A stretch of 64,000 nt of DNA from JBKBKC01 sp046294265 (GCA_046294265.1 JBKBKC010000005.1:184441-248440), one strand, 5' to 3'. Counted from the first letter of the stretch, positions 16,501 to 24,855 are shown. Numbers and translations: made by a program. Notes: generated by a model from the sequence alone, not told the origin.

Positions 16501-17600
16501 AGCGCGGGATCTTTCTTCCATTCCTCAAGCAGCCGAACCTGCTCGTCGCGCGGCAGGCCCAGTGCATCCAGCATCGCCGCGTCCGACCTTTCCTGCGGCG
16601 ACACACCTGCATTGGCTGCCAGTTCCTCAGCCCCCTTCCGGATCTCCTCCGCCGCCTCGGCCAGCCTGCCCGCGATGCCGGACAGCGCCTGTGGCACGTC
16701 GCCGCCGGACCCGCCCGCCGTTGCGGCGGCGGGCGCTACCGGGGCCAGCCGCGCGACCTGCATCTCCACAAAGCCTCTCAGCACGCCCAGGGCCTGCGCC
16801 GCCTTCTTCAGGTCGCGCTCGATCTCGGTCGTGAACATTTGCGCGACCGCGCGCGCCTTCCCCGCCACCGGCGGCTCGGCCTCGGCCAGAACGCGTTGAA
16901 GATCGACGCCCAAATCCCTGAATTCGCGTTCAAGTTTCTCACGGGTGGCGGCCAGATCCTCGGTTGAGGGCGCCGACGCTTTCACCCCCGCCTCGATCAC
17001 ATCCAGAAGTTTGCCCGCGCGGTCATGCGCCTCGGCCGCGATCTCGGCCCCCGCCGCCTTGACCGCCGCGACCAACCTGTCGGCCCCCGCCATCCCCTGA
17101 TCCGTCAATGCCTTGACCTGCGGCACCACGGCGCGCAGCCGCGCCATCAGGGCCGCGCCAAGGTCAGGTTCTGCGTCCTCAGGCGCCGCAACCGGGGCCA
17201 CCATGCCATCGGCCACCTTCCGGGTCTCGCCTTCGCCGCCGTCATCCTCATCATCCAAGAGCGCGCCACCGGGCAGCTGGATCACGACCTTGCACTTGAT
17301 CCCGAGGGCCTTGAAATGTTTCTTGGCCAGTCGGGGGAGCGCGCGTTGCACATCATCATCGGCCGCGCGCAGGGTCATCACCTTGCCGTCCACCTTCATG
17401 ATGCCCGACACCGACATGGCCGCCATCCCGCCCTTGGCCTTGGCCAGCGGCACCAGCCCTTCGCAGGACTTCACCTTGGAGGCCTCGATCACGACGCCCT
17501 CCTTGGTCTTCATCATCACGAAGTTATGCTCGATCTTGCGGGCGGCAGCGATCAGGTCCTCCATCTCCCGCGTAGGATCGACGGTTTTTGGATCGGCCAT
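13578..17600 (-). CDS. Giant Ala-rich protein with papain-like C-terminal domain
   Basis: 1340 residues, no signal peptide or membrane segment. Residues about 25-112 look like a compact domain (NFVMMKTKEGVVIEASKVKS...VVIQLPGG), followed by an acidic linker. About 140-620 is Ala/Glu/Lys/Arg-rich helix or coiled coil. A C-terminal region from about 800 has QGPVGSCF, with Gln833 and Cys839 placed as in the papain oxyanion-hole Gln and nucleophile (QGxCGSCW), then AGHAFNAL with His1131, and ADSNWGG with Asn1290-Trp1291, matching papain's third catalytic element. Together these suggest a cysteine protease or related acyl-enzyme, with a large insertion between His and Asn. I cannot name the family. 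Three TCATGCA copies lie upstream. A long antisense frame across it is a codon-bias shadow. Confidence 0.75.
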   Translation of the reverse strand: MADPKTVDPTREMEDLIAAARKIEHNFVMMKTKEGVVIEASKVKSCEGLVPLAKAKGGMAAMSVSGIMKVDGKVMTLRAADDDVQRALPRLAKKHFKALGIKCKVVIQLPGGALLDDEDDGGEGETRKVADGMVAPVAAPEDAEPDLGAALMARLRAVVPQVKALTDQGMAGADRLVAAVKAAGAEIAAEAHDRAGKLLDVIEAGVKASAPSTEDLAATREKLEREFRDLGVDLQRVLAEAEPPVAGKARAVAQMFTTEIERDLKKAAQALGVLRGFVEMQVARLAPVAPAAATAGGSGGDVPQALSGIAGRLAEAAEEIRKGAEELAANAGVSPQERSDAAMLDALGLPRDEQVRLLEEWKKDPALATAYKTKLIADAKVPADRQAEFLTLQVANPATFLAALAALKGIGADDTTDLSAAGIQEALAGAETARLELAARAQALAGLRQSAETAAFLASSAEEDTRAARLTASSAAQAIKDLEARIGDIKALSPEQRKAFQAESVRLINASGAAKKALAALEKGAADARKAAERAQAKIGPGEEALRGATASHAEAAAKLEKGKAAKGVMDAVGFGPLSPGARPPLKDADRAALVGVFATDSGLAEQAMAAARSAKDPSALAQNAALVAGKFKDGFADPSGRRLDLPPEQMRDMAANALRMGGEMGGGYFQGFDDYLKSGKQFDPDPSGGLAHPLPNNNAEDVRRKTVAQARTKALAGAALAPDGKVDFGSDAARGQMDHMLFHPGSLTVFTPMLNVKSAETAALFTDPATRDRAQGIITGTTLPGPSTPAKPTSPVTAKKILGNATGKAPGDVTDTDARASVLSAMMTPLSQGPVGSCFSTAPVRALRETDPLAAMQNYAAIASTGLFTPHGKPPVPANTRAHEGENPLLRSWEYSVATAGANMEGSVEKRKLGYGLFRADDSANNLEAVKGIMGLDDAGWLGGADPVTGDLIEGMQSKLVGAILRELPLEYNPIAPASGGGGDGRSTDGRFELMYKGAPIRSEAEFTTAMKEIALAVTGEAEGSAKGAQIVALVTGAPFVASVVNTFKDANGNGDFRPWKLSSGGMENAAKKVVKGGNPTIDTVLANVGTPPPSRSERTAGILGAVLGKHGEMPGDMHMLRTSGADAGHAFNALPKHPSMDKIRDPDSAAKIQRELIEPGRAIASAKMPGAQAARLYQDQVEAMMQGRNEVVRKALVGMMKKAPKADMTPAEIATRVMTDARAAISTARAQAFIASDEPRANTARKAVILKFYEDAFDKDESPSVEARMREQLMATLQPPMVVVADSNWGGPEQQDYFVAAPDPISGELVMWTRTEPGGRMAPLGKNWEDGPWGWIKP

Positions 17601-17728
17601 GTCAACCTCGCGGAAAATGTTGCGCGTCAGTCCAAAGTCGTGGCGGCCGGAGTGGCCGACAATTCAATATCTCCAGACTAGACGGCAACACCCGAGTCGC
17701 GCAACCGCGCAATCAGGGCGCGAGAAGC

Positions 17729-17766
17729 TCATGCAGAATCGTAGGATAGTCATGCAAGTTCATGCA
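17729..17766. promoter_or_regulatory. Three TCATGCA repeats upstream of the giant gene
   Basis: TCATGCA occurs at 17729-17735, 17750-17756 and 17760-17766, within the 175 bp between the aroB stop and the giant gene's start at 17600. This is an AT-richer patch where the giant gene's promoter must lie if it is not read through from aroB. The first two copies are 21 bp apart, two helical turns. A protein-binding role is inference. Confidence 0.3.
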
Positions 17767-17775
17767 TTTAAGCGT

Positions 17776-18876
17776 TTATCCGTTTTCAAGTGTCGCCAGA
17801 ACATCAGCCGCCGGCGCATCATCGGCAACAAAGGCCGCCCCGATGCCACGCGCCAGCACAAAGCGCAGCCGCCCGTCCACCACCTTCTTGTCCTGCCCCA
17901 TCAGTGCCAAGAGCGCCTCGGGCGCCGGCAGGTCACCCGGAATGTCGGCCAGCCGCGCCTTCATCCCCATCGCAACCAGATGCGCCCGCACCCGGCTGGG
18001 CACCTCCTGCGACACGAGGCCCAGCCTTGCCGACAGATCGAAGGCCAGCGCACAGCCGATCGCCACCCCCTCGCCATGCAAAAGGCGGTCGCAATAGCCG
18101 GTGGCCTTTTCCAGCGCATGGCAGAAGGTGTGACCGAGGTTCAGGAGCGCCCGCTCACCCTCTTCCGTCTCGTCGCGCGCAACGATCCCCGCCTTCATCT
18201 CGACCGACCGGCGGACGGCATGCGCGCGCGCCGCGGGATCGCCGGCGGCCAGGCGGGGCCCCTGCCCCTCCAGCCAGTCGAAGAACGCAGCATCGCCCAG
18301 AAGGCCGTATTTCACCACCTCGCCATACCCCGCCAGCAGGTCGCGGGCGGGCAGTGTGTCCAGCAGGGCCGTGTCGCACAAGACCAGCGCGGGCTGGTGG
18401 AACGCCCCCACAAGGTTCTTGCCCTGCGCGGTGTTGATGCCGGTCTTGCCGCCGACCGAACTGTCCACCTGCGCCAAAAGCGTTGTGGGCATCTGCACGA
18501 ACCGCACGCCCCGGCGCAGCACCGCCGCCGCAAAGCCCGCAAGATCGCCCGTCACTCCGCCCCCCAGCGCCACCACGATGTCGCGCCGCTCGATCCGTTC
18601 CTCCAGCAGCCATTCGACGGCGCGACTGAACTGCGGCCAGCCCTTCGTCGCCTCGCCCGGTGGAAGGGCAAGGGCCGATACCGCGATCCCCTGCCCCTCC
18701 AGCGCTGCGCGCAAGGCGGGCAGGTGCAGGGCGGCGACCGTCTCATCCGTGATCACCGCCACGCGGGGGCGCGTGAGCATCGGGGCGAGATGCCTACCTG
18801 CCTCGGCCAGCAACCCCGGCCCGATCACCACATCATAGGACCTTTCCCCCAGCGCCACGCGAACGGTATCGGTCAT
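17776..18876 (-). CDS. aroB: 3-dehydroquinate synthase
   Basis: A 366-residue NAD- and metal-dependent enzyme converting DAHP to 3-dehydroquinate, the second step of the shikimate pathway. The NAD motif GGGVTGDLAGF, substrate loop DSSVGGKTGIN, and metal-ligand segments GEVVKYGLL, NLGHTFCHALE and HGEGVAIG are all intact. It overlaps the aroK stop by 4 bp (ATGA at 18876-18873), so the two are translationally coupled, the usual alphaproteobacterial arrangement. Confidence 0.98.
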   Translation of the reverse strand: MTDTVRVALGERSYDVVIGPGLLAEAGRHLAPMLTRPRVAVITDETVAALHLPALRAALEGQGIAVSALALPPGEATKGWPQFSRAVEWLLEERIERRDIVVALGGGVTGDLAGFAAAVLRRGVRFVQMPTTLLAQVDSSVGGKTGINTAQGKNLVGAFHQPALVLCDTALLDTLPARDLLAGYGEVVKYGLLGDAAFFDWLEGQGPRLAAGDPAARAHAVRRSVEMKAGIVARDETEEGERALLNLGHTFCHALEKATGYCDRLLHGEGVAIGCALAFDLSARLGLVSQEVPSRVRAHLVAMGMKARLADIPGDLPAPEALLALMGQDKKVVDGRLRFVLARGIGAAFVADDAPAADVLATLENG

Positions 18877-19415
18877 GGTCCCTCCTTGAGCACATCGTCG
18901 CGCGCCGCCAGCGCCACGATCACCTTGCGCGCCATGTTCTCGATCGAGAGGCCCGCCTCGGCATCCACGGTGATATCCGCCTGCGCATAGACCGGTGACC
19001 GCACCGCCAGAAGGGCCGCAAGCGTGCCTTGCGGATCCTCCGTGCGCAGCAGGGGACGCGACGATTTGTGCCGCACCCTCGCCCAGAGAAGCGGCAGATC
19101 GGCCCGCAGCCAGACCGAAACGCCCGCCTCGGCGATCTGGCGGCGGTTCACCTCGGACATGAAGGCGCCGCCGCCGGTGGACAGCACCGCAGGCGGGCCG
19201 CGCAACAGCCGCCCGATCACCTGCGCCTCCTTCTCGCGAAAGAATGCCTCGCCTTCGCGTTCAAAGAATTCCGCGATGCTGCGGTTCGAGGCGCGCGTGA
19301 TCTCATCGTCCGAATCAAGGAACTGCACGCCCAGGATGCGCGCGAGGGCCGTGCCGACGGCGGTTTTCCCGGCCCCCATCATGCCCACCAGAACGACGGT
19401 CTTTGTCAGCCGCAT
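18873..19415 (-). CDS. aroK: Shikimate kinase
   Basis: A 180-residue P-loop kinase phosphorylating shikimate at the 3-OH. The Walker A motif is GMMGAGKTAVG (10-20), the shikimate-binding DSDDEI follows, then GGGAFM, and an RPLLRTEDP lid segment. ATG 19415 begins MRLTKTVVLVGMMG, the natural family N-terminus; the frame runs far upstream but only as a shadow. It is the first gene of the aroK-aroB pair and is divergent from the small membrane gene at 19625. Confidence 0.97.
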   Translation of the reverse strand: MRLTKTVVLVGMMGAGKTAVGTALARILGVQFLDSDDEITRASNRSIAEFFEREGEAFFREKEAQVIGRLLRGPPAVLSTGGGAFMSEVNRRQIAEAGVSVWLRADLPLLWARVRHKSSRPLLRTEDPQGTLAALLAVRSPVYAQADITVDAEAGLSIENMARKVIVALAARDDVLKEGP

Positions 19416-19624
19416 CTTACCCCCGGCCCGGATGCGGCCCTGCCGCACCCCGGTTCCGTCCCGTTCCCTGCCCTGTGCCCCGTCCGGCGGCGGCCGCTTG
19501 CCTCTTTCGCCGAACTGTCGCCTGAATGGCGTGAACTTGCTCCGAATGCCATATATAATCCGCGCGAGCGCAGCCTCCGGGACGCGCGACAACAAGAACA
19601 GGCAGGCATGAAAGGCGGTCAGGC

Positions 19625-19759
19625 ATGGGGCGGATTCTGAAGGGGGTGCTGTTCCTTGCGGTGCTGGCGGGGCTGGGGCTGGTTGCCTATGCCTACCTGG
19701 GTGACATGTCGCCCGAACAGGGAACCGTGTCGAAACCCGTGGTGCTGGATGGACAGTGA
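19625..19759 (+). CDS. Small membrane protein, 44 residues
   Basis: MGRILKGVLFLAVLAGLGLV... is one N-terminal transmembrane helix (about residues 5-25) followed by a short polar tail (DMSPEQGTVSKP) predicted to face the periplasm. The ATG follows gaaaggcggtcaggc, an acceptable ribosome site. Its end overlaps the start of the next gene by 11 bp, which supports coupled translation and thus a real gene. The function is unknown. Confidence 0.55.
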   Translation: MGRILKGVLFLAVLAGLGLVAYAYLGDMSPEQGTVSKPVVLDGQ

Positions 19760-21308
19760 CGTATTGCGATGCGGCGGGCGGGGCCTCGCGATGCTGGCCG
19801 GAGCACTGTGCTGGTGCGGGGCGGCGGCGGCCGAGGCACCGATGTCGGCCATCGACTGGCTGTCGCAATCGGTGACGGACACCGCCCCCGTCCCGGCCCC
19901 GCCTGAGCCGGTGACGGGCGTGGGCGTGGTGACCGATGCGGTGTCGGTGACCGTGCTGGGGGCCCCCTCGCCCGATGCCGTGGGGGTGCTGCCGCCCTCG
20001 GTCACCGGGTTGCCCCGCAAACTCTGGGGGCTGGGGGCCAGCGACGACATCATCGCGCTGATCGCCTCCGAACGCCCCGAACCCCTGCCCGCTTTGCGCG
20101 TGCTGATGCTGCGCCTTCTTCTGGCAGAGGTCGAGGCCCCCGCCGATGCGCAGGGGCGCGGGCGCATGCTTCTCGCGCGGGTGGACCGGCTGCTGGAGAT
20201 GGGAGCCATCGAGGAGGCGGGCGCGCTGATCGCGGCGGGGCGCGGCAGCGGGGCGGCCGAGGCCGACCTCTTTCGCCGCGCCTTCGATGTGGCGATGCTG
20301 ACCGGCACCGAGGATCGCGCCTGCAAGGAGATGCGCAGCGCGCCGCATCTGGCCCCTACCTTTCCCGCGCGCGTCTTCTGCCTTGCGCGGGCGGGCGACT
20401 GGGGGGCGGCGGCGCTGACCCTGCGCACGGCGCAGGCGCTGGGGCATATCACGCCGGAAGAGGATGACCTGCTGTCGCGGTTCCTCGATCCCGATCTTTA
20501 CGAGGGTGACGCGCCACCCGTGCCCCCGCGCCCGGTGACGCCACTGGCCTGGCGGATGCTGGATGCGATCGGAGAAGGGCTGGCCACCGGGACGCTGCCC
20601 CTTGCCTTTGCCCATGCCGAACTGCGCGATACGGCGGGCTGGAAGGCGCAGATCGAGGCCGCCGAACGGCTTGCGCGGGCCGGGGTGCTCGACCCCAACG
20701 CGCTTCTGGGCATCTACACCGCGCGGCTGCCTGCCGCCTCTGGTGGGGTCTGGGACAGGGTAGAGGCGTTCCAGCGCTTCGACACCGCGCTGGCGGCGGG
20801 CGACCCCAGTGCTGTGGCCGCCAGCCTGCCGCGCGCCTGGGGCCGGATGGTGGAGGCCGAACTCGAGGTGCCCTTCGCCACCCTCTTTGCCGAACGCCTG
20901 ATGCGCCTGCCGCTCACGGGCGAGGCGGGGGCGCTGGCCTTTCGCGTGGCCCTTCTGTCGCCTGCCTATGAGCGCGCGGCCGAGGGGCGGGTGCCCGAAA
21001 CTCCGGCCGAGGCCTATCTGATCGGCCTCGCGCGCGGCGATCTGGCCGGGGTGTCGCCGCCCGACAGCATGGCCCGCGCGATCTCGCCCGCGTTCCTGCG
21101 CCCAGAACCGGGGGCGGTGCTGGCGACGCTCATGGCCGAGGACCGGCTGGGCGAGGCGATCCTGGTAGCCATCGACCGGGTGGGGCGGGGGGTGCAGGGC
21201 GATCTGCGCGGGGTGACAGAGGGCCTGTCGCTGTTGCGCCAGGTGGGGCTGGAGGCGATGGCGCGCCAGACAGCCTTGGAACTGATGCTGCTGGAGCGGC
21301 GGGGATGA
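19749..21308 (+). CDS. Unknown exported helical protein
   Basis: 519 residues. The first 28 (MDSDVLRCGGRGLAMLAGAL...) form a signal peptide ending in AAAAEA. The rest is Ala/Leu-rich with many paired helices, like an alpha-solenoid, and two cysteines in ACKEMRS...FCLARAG. No enzyme motif is visible. ATG 19749 is chosen because it gives the signal peptide and overlaps the preceding small gene; the frame is open to 19656. It overlaps the downstream recombinase start by 4 bp (ATGA at 21305), so the three genes are probably one operon. Its periplasmic role is unknown. Confidence 0.7.
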   Translation: MDSDVLRCGGRGLAMLAGALCWCGAAAAEAPMSAIDWLSQSVTDTAPVPAPPEPVTGVGVVTDAVSVTVLGAPSPDAVGVLPPSVTGLPRKLWGLGASDDIIALIASERPEPLPALRVLMLRLLLAEVEAPADAQGRGRMLLARVDRLLEMGAIEEAGALIAAGRGSGAAEADLFRRAFDVAMLTGTEDRACKEMRSAPHLAPTFPARVFCLARAGDWGAAALTLRTAQALGHITPEEDDLLSRFLDPDLYEGDAPPVPPRPVTPLAWRMLDAIGEGLATGTLPLAFAHAELRDTAGWKAQIEAAERLARAGVLDPNALLGIYTARLPAASGGVWDRVEAFQRFDTALAAGDPSAVAASLPRAWGRMVEAELEVPFATLFAERLMRLPLTGEAGALAFRVALLSPAYERAAEGRVPETPAEAYLIGLARGDLAGVSPPDSMARAISPAFLRPEPGAVLATLMAEDRLGEAILVAIDRVGRGVQGDLRGVTEGLSLLRQVGLEAMARQTALELMLLERRG

Positions 21309-22273
21309 CCGACACCCCCGCCCTGCCCGCCGAAGCCGCCCGCTGGATTTCGACCTTTCTGGAGGCGCAGGCCGCCGAACGCGACGCCGCGCGCAACACG
21401 CGCCTCGCCTATGGCCGCGACCTGACCGATTTCGCGCTGTGGCTGGAGCGGCGCGGCGGGGCCTTTTCCTGCGCGGACAAGGGCGACATCGAGGGGTATC
21501 TGGTGTTCTGCGAGGCGCAGGGGCTGGCCCGTGCCACCCGCGCGCGGCGGCTGTCGGCGGTTCGGCAGCTTTTTCGCTTCGCCTATGAGGAGGGCTGGCG
21601 CGCCGACGATCCCGCCCTGCGGCTCAAGGGGCCGGGACGGGCGCAGCGCCTGCCGATGACGATAACGGTGGAGGAGATGGCGTCCATGCTGCGCGCAGCA
21701 GCCGCCATGGGCGCCGACGAGGCCGAACGCGCGCGCGATGCGGCGCTTTTCGAAATGCTTTACGCCACGGGGATGCGGGTGTCGGAACTGGTGGAACTGC
21801 CCGTCGCGGCGGCGCGGGGTGATCCGCAGATGATCCTTGTGCGCGGCAAGGGCGGCAAGGAGCGCATGGTGCCGCTGTCGCCTCCGGCCCGCGTGGCGCT
21901 TGCGCAATGGCTGGCAGTGCGCGACGCGGCGGATGAGGTTGCGCGCAAGGCGGGGCGGCCCGTGTCGCGCCATCTGTTTCCGGGGCGCGGGGCCTCGGGG
22001 CACCTGACGCGGCAGCAGCTCTTTCTGATGGTGAAAAAGGCCGCGCGGGCCGCGGGCCTCGACCCCGCGCGGATCACCCCGCATGTGCTGCGCCATGCCT
22101 TCGCCACGCATCTGCTGGCGGGCGGGGCCGATCTGCGGGTAATCCAGACCTTTCTGGGCCATGCCGACCTGGGCACGACCGAGATCTACACCCATGTCCT
22201 GGACGAGCATCTGACCGCCCTGGTGCGCGACCATCACCCACTGGCGCGCCCCGCCCCCGTGCGGGGCACGTGA
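21305..22273 (+). CDS. xerD: Tyrosine recombinase, XerD type
   Basis: A 322-residue site-specific recombinase of the chromosome-dimer-resolution class. The N-terminal SAM-like DNA-binding domain (about 1-110) contains RRLSAVRQLFRFAYEEGW. All catalytic residues are present: Arg158 in ATGMR, a Lys in GKGGKER (182-185), His260 and Arg263 in HVLRHAF, His286 in LGHADLG, and Tyr295 in IYTHV. Length and signature favour XerD over a phage integrase. It is coupled by ATGA to the exported protein upstream. XerC is not in the window, so the C/D assignment rests on similarity by eye. Confidence 0.9.
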   Translation: MTDTPALPAEAARWISTFLEAQAAERDAARNTRLAYGRDLTDFALWLERRGGAFSCADKGDIEGYLVFCEAQGLARATRARRLSAVRQLFRFAYEEGWRADDPALRLKGPGRAQRLPMTITVEEMASMLRAAAAMGADEAERARDAALFEMLYATGMRVSELVELPVAAARGDPQMILVRGKGGKERMVPLSPPARVALAQWLAVRDAADEVARKAGRPVSRHLFPGRGASGHLTRQQLFLMVKKAARAAGLDPARITPHVLRHAFATHLLAGGADLRVIQTFLGHADLGTTEIYTHVLDEHLTALVRDHHPLARPAPVRGT

Positions 22274-22325
22274 CCCGCTTGCCATTCGACGCCCGGCACG
22301 CCACATCCACCCCCTGCCCTGACCG

Positions 22326-23639
22326 ATGGACACCATGACAACCGATCTGCTTGACACCGCCTTCTGGGCCACATCCGGCGCCATCATCGTGCTGCTGGTG
22401 CTTTCGGCGTTTTTTTCGGGGTCGGAAACGGCACTGACCGCAGCCTCCCGCGCCAAGCTCAAATCGCAGGCGGACCGTGGATTGCGCGGCGCGGAGGTGG
22501 CGCTGCTGATCAAGGAGGACAACGAACGCCTGATCGGCGCCCTCCTGCTGGGCAACAACGTGGTCAACATCCTGTCGGCGGCGCTGGCGACGGCCCTTCT
22601 CACCCGGCTTTTCGGAGAAAGCGGGGTGGCGGTGGCGACACTGGTGATGACGCTTCTGGTGCTCGTGTTCGCGGAGGTCCTGCCCAAGACCTATGCCATC
22701 ACCCACCCGGAAACCGCCGCGACCGCGGTCGCCCCGATCATCCGTGTGGTGGTCGTGGTGTTCTCACCCCTCGTGTCGGTGGTGCGGGCGCTGGTGCGGG
22801 GCATCCTGTGGGTGTTCGGCATGCGCACCGATCCCGACGGCGCGATGCTGGCGCTGCGCGAAGAGATCGCGGGTGCGATCCAGTTGGGCCATTCCGAGGG
22901 CGCGGTGGAAAAGGAAGACCGCGACCGCCTGCTGGGGGCCCTCGACCTCAGCGAGCGCACGGTGGAAGAGGTGATGCGCCACCGTCGCCGGATCGAGATG
23001 ATCGACGCCGACCGCCCCCCGGGCGAGATCATCAGCCAGGTCCTGGCGTCTTCGCACACCCGCCTGCCCGTCTATCGCGGCACCGACGAGAACATTCTGG
23101 GCGTGATCCACGCCAAGGACCTGCTGCGCGAGGTGGACAGGCTGGTGCGGGGCGAGGATGGGGGTGTCGAACAGGTGGCCGAGCTTGACGTGCTCAAGGT
23201 CGCGATGAAGCCCTATTTCGTGCCCGAGACCACGCCCCTGGACGAACAGATGCGCCAGTTCCTGAAGCGGCGCGCGCATTTCGCGCTGGTGGTGGATGAA
23301 TACGGTGCCCTCAAGGGGCTGATCACGCTGGAGGACATCCTGGAAGAGATCGTGGGCGAGATCGCCGACGAATTCGACATCGAGGAAAAGGACCCGGTGC
23401 TGAAACGCAGCGAGGCGGGCGACTATATCGTGGACGGGGCCATGACGATCCGCGACCTGAACCGGATGATGGACTGGAACATGCCCGATGATGAGGCCAA
23501 CACCATCGCTGGCCTCGTGATCCACGAGGCGCAGACCATCCCCAAGGCGGGGCAGGTGTTCTCGTTCCACGGCTTCCGGTTCGAGGTGGCGGCGCGGGCG
23601 GAGAACCGCATCACGCGGCTGAAGATCCGGCCTCTGTAG
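22326..23639 (+). CDS. HlyC/CorC (CNNM) family transporter
   Basis: A 437-residue membrane protein related to CorC/CNNM magnesium-cobalt transporters. The N-terminal DUF21 domain has about four hydrophobic segments (17-40, 82-100, 105-125, 145-170), with the signature FFSGSETALTAASRA. Two CBS domains follow (about 215-330; RLPVYRGTDENILGVIHAKD and HFALVVDEYGALKGLITLED), and the C-terminal CorC_HlyC domain ends RITRLKIRPL. ATG 22326 and 22335 (MTTDLL) are both possible starts. It stands alone after xerD with a 52-bp gap. Confidence 0.92.
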   Translation: MDTMTTDLLDTAFWATSGAIIVLLVLSAFFSGSETALTAASRAKLKSQADRGLRGAEVALLIKEDNERLIGALLLGNNVVNILSAALATALLTRLFGESGVAVATLVMTLLVLVFAEVLPKTYAITHPETAATAVAPIIRVVVVVFSPLVSVVRALVRGILWVFGMRTDPDGAMLALREEIAGAIQLGHSEGAVEKEDRDRLLGALDLSERTVEEVMRHRRRIEMIDADRPPGEIISQVLASSHTRLPVYRGTDENILGVIHAKDLLREVDRLVRGEDGGVEQVAELDVLKVAMKPYFVPETTPLDEQMRQFLKRRAHFALVVDEYGALKGLITLEDILEEIVGEIADEFDIEEKDPVLKRSEAGDYIVDGAMTIRDLNRMMDWNMPDDEANTIAGLVIHEAQTIPKAGQVFSFHGFRFEVAARAENRITRLKIRPL

Positions 23640-23736
23640 AACGCCCCGCAAAGGCGATTTCTTGCAAGACATCGTGCCAGAGCGTCGAAAGGCCGCAGAC
23701 CGGAGTTTTGCAAAACGCCTGTGCCCGAACCGCTCG

Positions 23737-24300
23737 TCAGGCGCGTTCGGAATATTCCATCAACTCGGTATGCACGATGATCTCTTCATCCTGTCCGATG
23801 AACGGCGGGATCATGATGCGCACGCCATTGTCCAGGATGGCAGGCTTGAAGCTGTTGGCGGCGGTCTGGCCCTTCTGCACGGGCTCTGTCTCGACGATCC
23901 GGCAGCGCACCTTTTGCGGCAGCGCCACCGCGAGCGGTTCGTCCCCGTAGTAGCGCACCGTTGCCGTCATGCCGTCCTGAAGAAATGGCCGCCGGTCGCC
24001 CAGAAGCTCCGCGTCAATCTCGACCTGTTCATAGGTTTCACCATCCATGAACACCAGCCGTCCGTCCGTCTCATACAGGAACTGCTGGTCCTTGTTCTCC
24101 AGCCGCACCTCCTCGACCTTGTCCTCCGACCGGAAGCGTTCGTTCAGCTTGCGCCCGTCGCGCAGGTTTTTCAGCTCGACCTGCGCGAATGCGCCGCCTT
24201 TGCCGGGCTTGACATGGTTCGCCTTCACCGCCGCCCAGAGGCCGCCGTCATGTTCGATGACCATGCCGGGCTTGATTTCGTTTCCGCTGATCTTCGACAT
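23737..24300 (-). CDS. efp: Translation elongation factor P
   Basis: A 187-residue factor that relieves ribosome stalling at polyproline. The N-terminal KOW-like domain contains KANHVKPGKGGAFAQ with Lys34, the residue modified in other EF-Ps; the two OB domains follow, ending IIVHTELMEYSERA. ATG 24300 gives the family start MSKISGNEIKPGM. It is convergent with the CorC-type gene and divergent from the DUF6280-like gene. Confidence 0.97.
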   Translation of the reverse strand: MSKISGNEIKPGMVIEHDGGLWAAVKANHVKPGKGGAFAQVELKNLRDGRKLNERFRSEDKVEEVRLENKDQQFLYETDGRLVFMDGETYEQVEIDAELLGDRRPFLQDGMTATVRYYGDEPLAVALPQKVRCRIVETEPVQKGQTAANSFKPAILDNGVRIMIPPFIGQDEEIIVHTELMEYSERA

Positions 24301-24515
24301 TGGGGCAAAACCTTGGCAAAAGGTTGAACGCATGAGCCGTGTCCCTATATATCGCGGAAGGTTTGGGCACAAGCCGACGAAATACGGTAGGACGGGGCTC
24401 AAGCCATGCATGCAGCGCATGGCAGGCATGCAGAACACGGGATACCGAATCGTCAAGAAACCGCCATATTGCCCGGACGCCCAAAAGTGCAAGAGCAAGA
24501 ATAAGGACGACGACG

Positions 24516-24836
24516 ATGGTCGATTTCGTGGATGGTACCGCGTTCAACTTTGAACAGGGGCAGCGTGCCCGAAAGCTGTTTGCCGCCGTTGTGCTGGCGG
24601 CGCTGGATGACGCGATTGCTGATGACAAGAAATACGGCAACGGGCCGGAACAGATCGCCCGCTGGGCCCGGTCCAAGGACGGGCGCGAAGTTCTGTCCTG
24701 CGCGGGGATCGATCCGAATGAGCGTGTTGTCAAAGGGCTGATGGAATTCGTCGGCAAAGGTGTGCGGACCAGCGTGGCCTTGTCGCGTGAGGAAAGCGAG
24801 CGCCGCCACGCGCTGGAGCAGGCCGAAGCGGCCTGA
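24516..24836 (+). CDS. DUF6280-like small protein
   Basis: 106 residues, soluble. It begins MVDFVDGTAFNFEQGQRARK and continues with DDAIADDKKYGNGPEQIARW, then DPNERVVKGLMEFVGKG. I recall this almost identical in many Rhodobacteraceae under the name DUF6280, and its very high conservation suggests an important but unknown role. There are no metal or catalytic motifs, and the protein looks all-helical. Aagga lies 9 nt before the ATG. It is divergent from efp and followed by a strong terminator hairpin. Confidence 0.75.
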   Translation: MVDFVDGTAFNFEQGQRARKLFAAVVLAALDDAIADDKKYGNGPEQIARWARSKDGREVLSCAGIDPNERVVKGLMEFVGKGVRTSVALSREESERRHALEQAEAA

Positions 24837-24855
24837 GCATTTCCGCGCCGCTTTC

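Noticed and set aside
23705..23716. Palindrome gttttgcaaaac between the CorC-type gene and efp
   Set aside because: Short palindrome without a U-tract, lying between two convergent genes; weak on its own.
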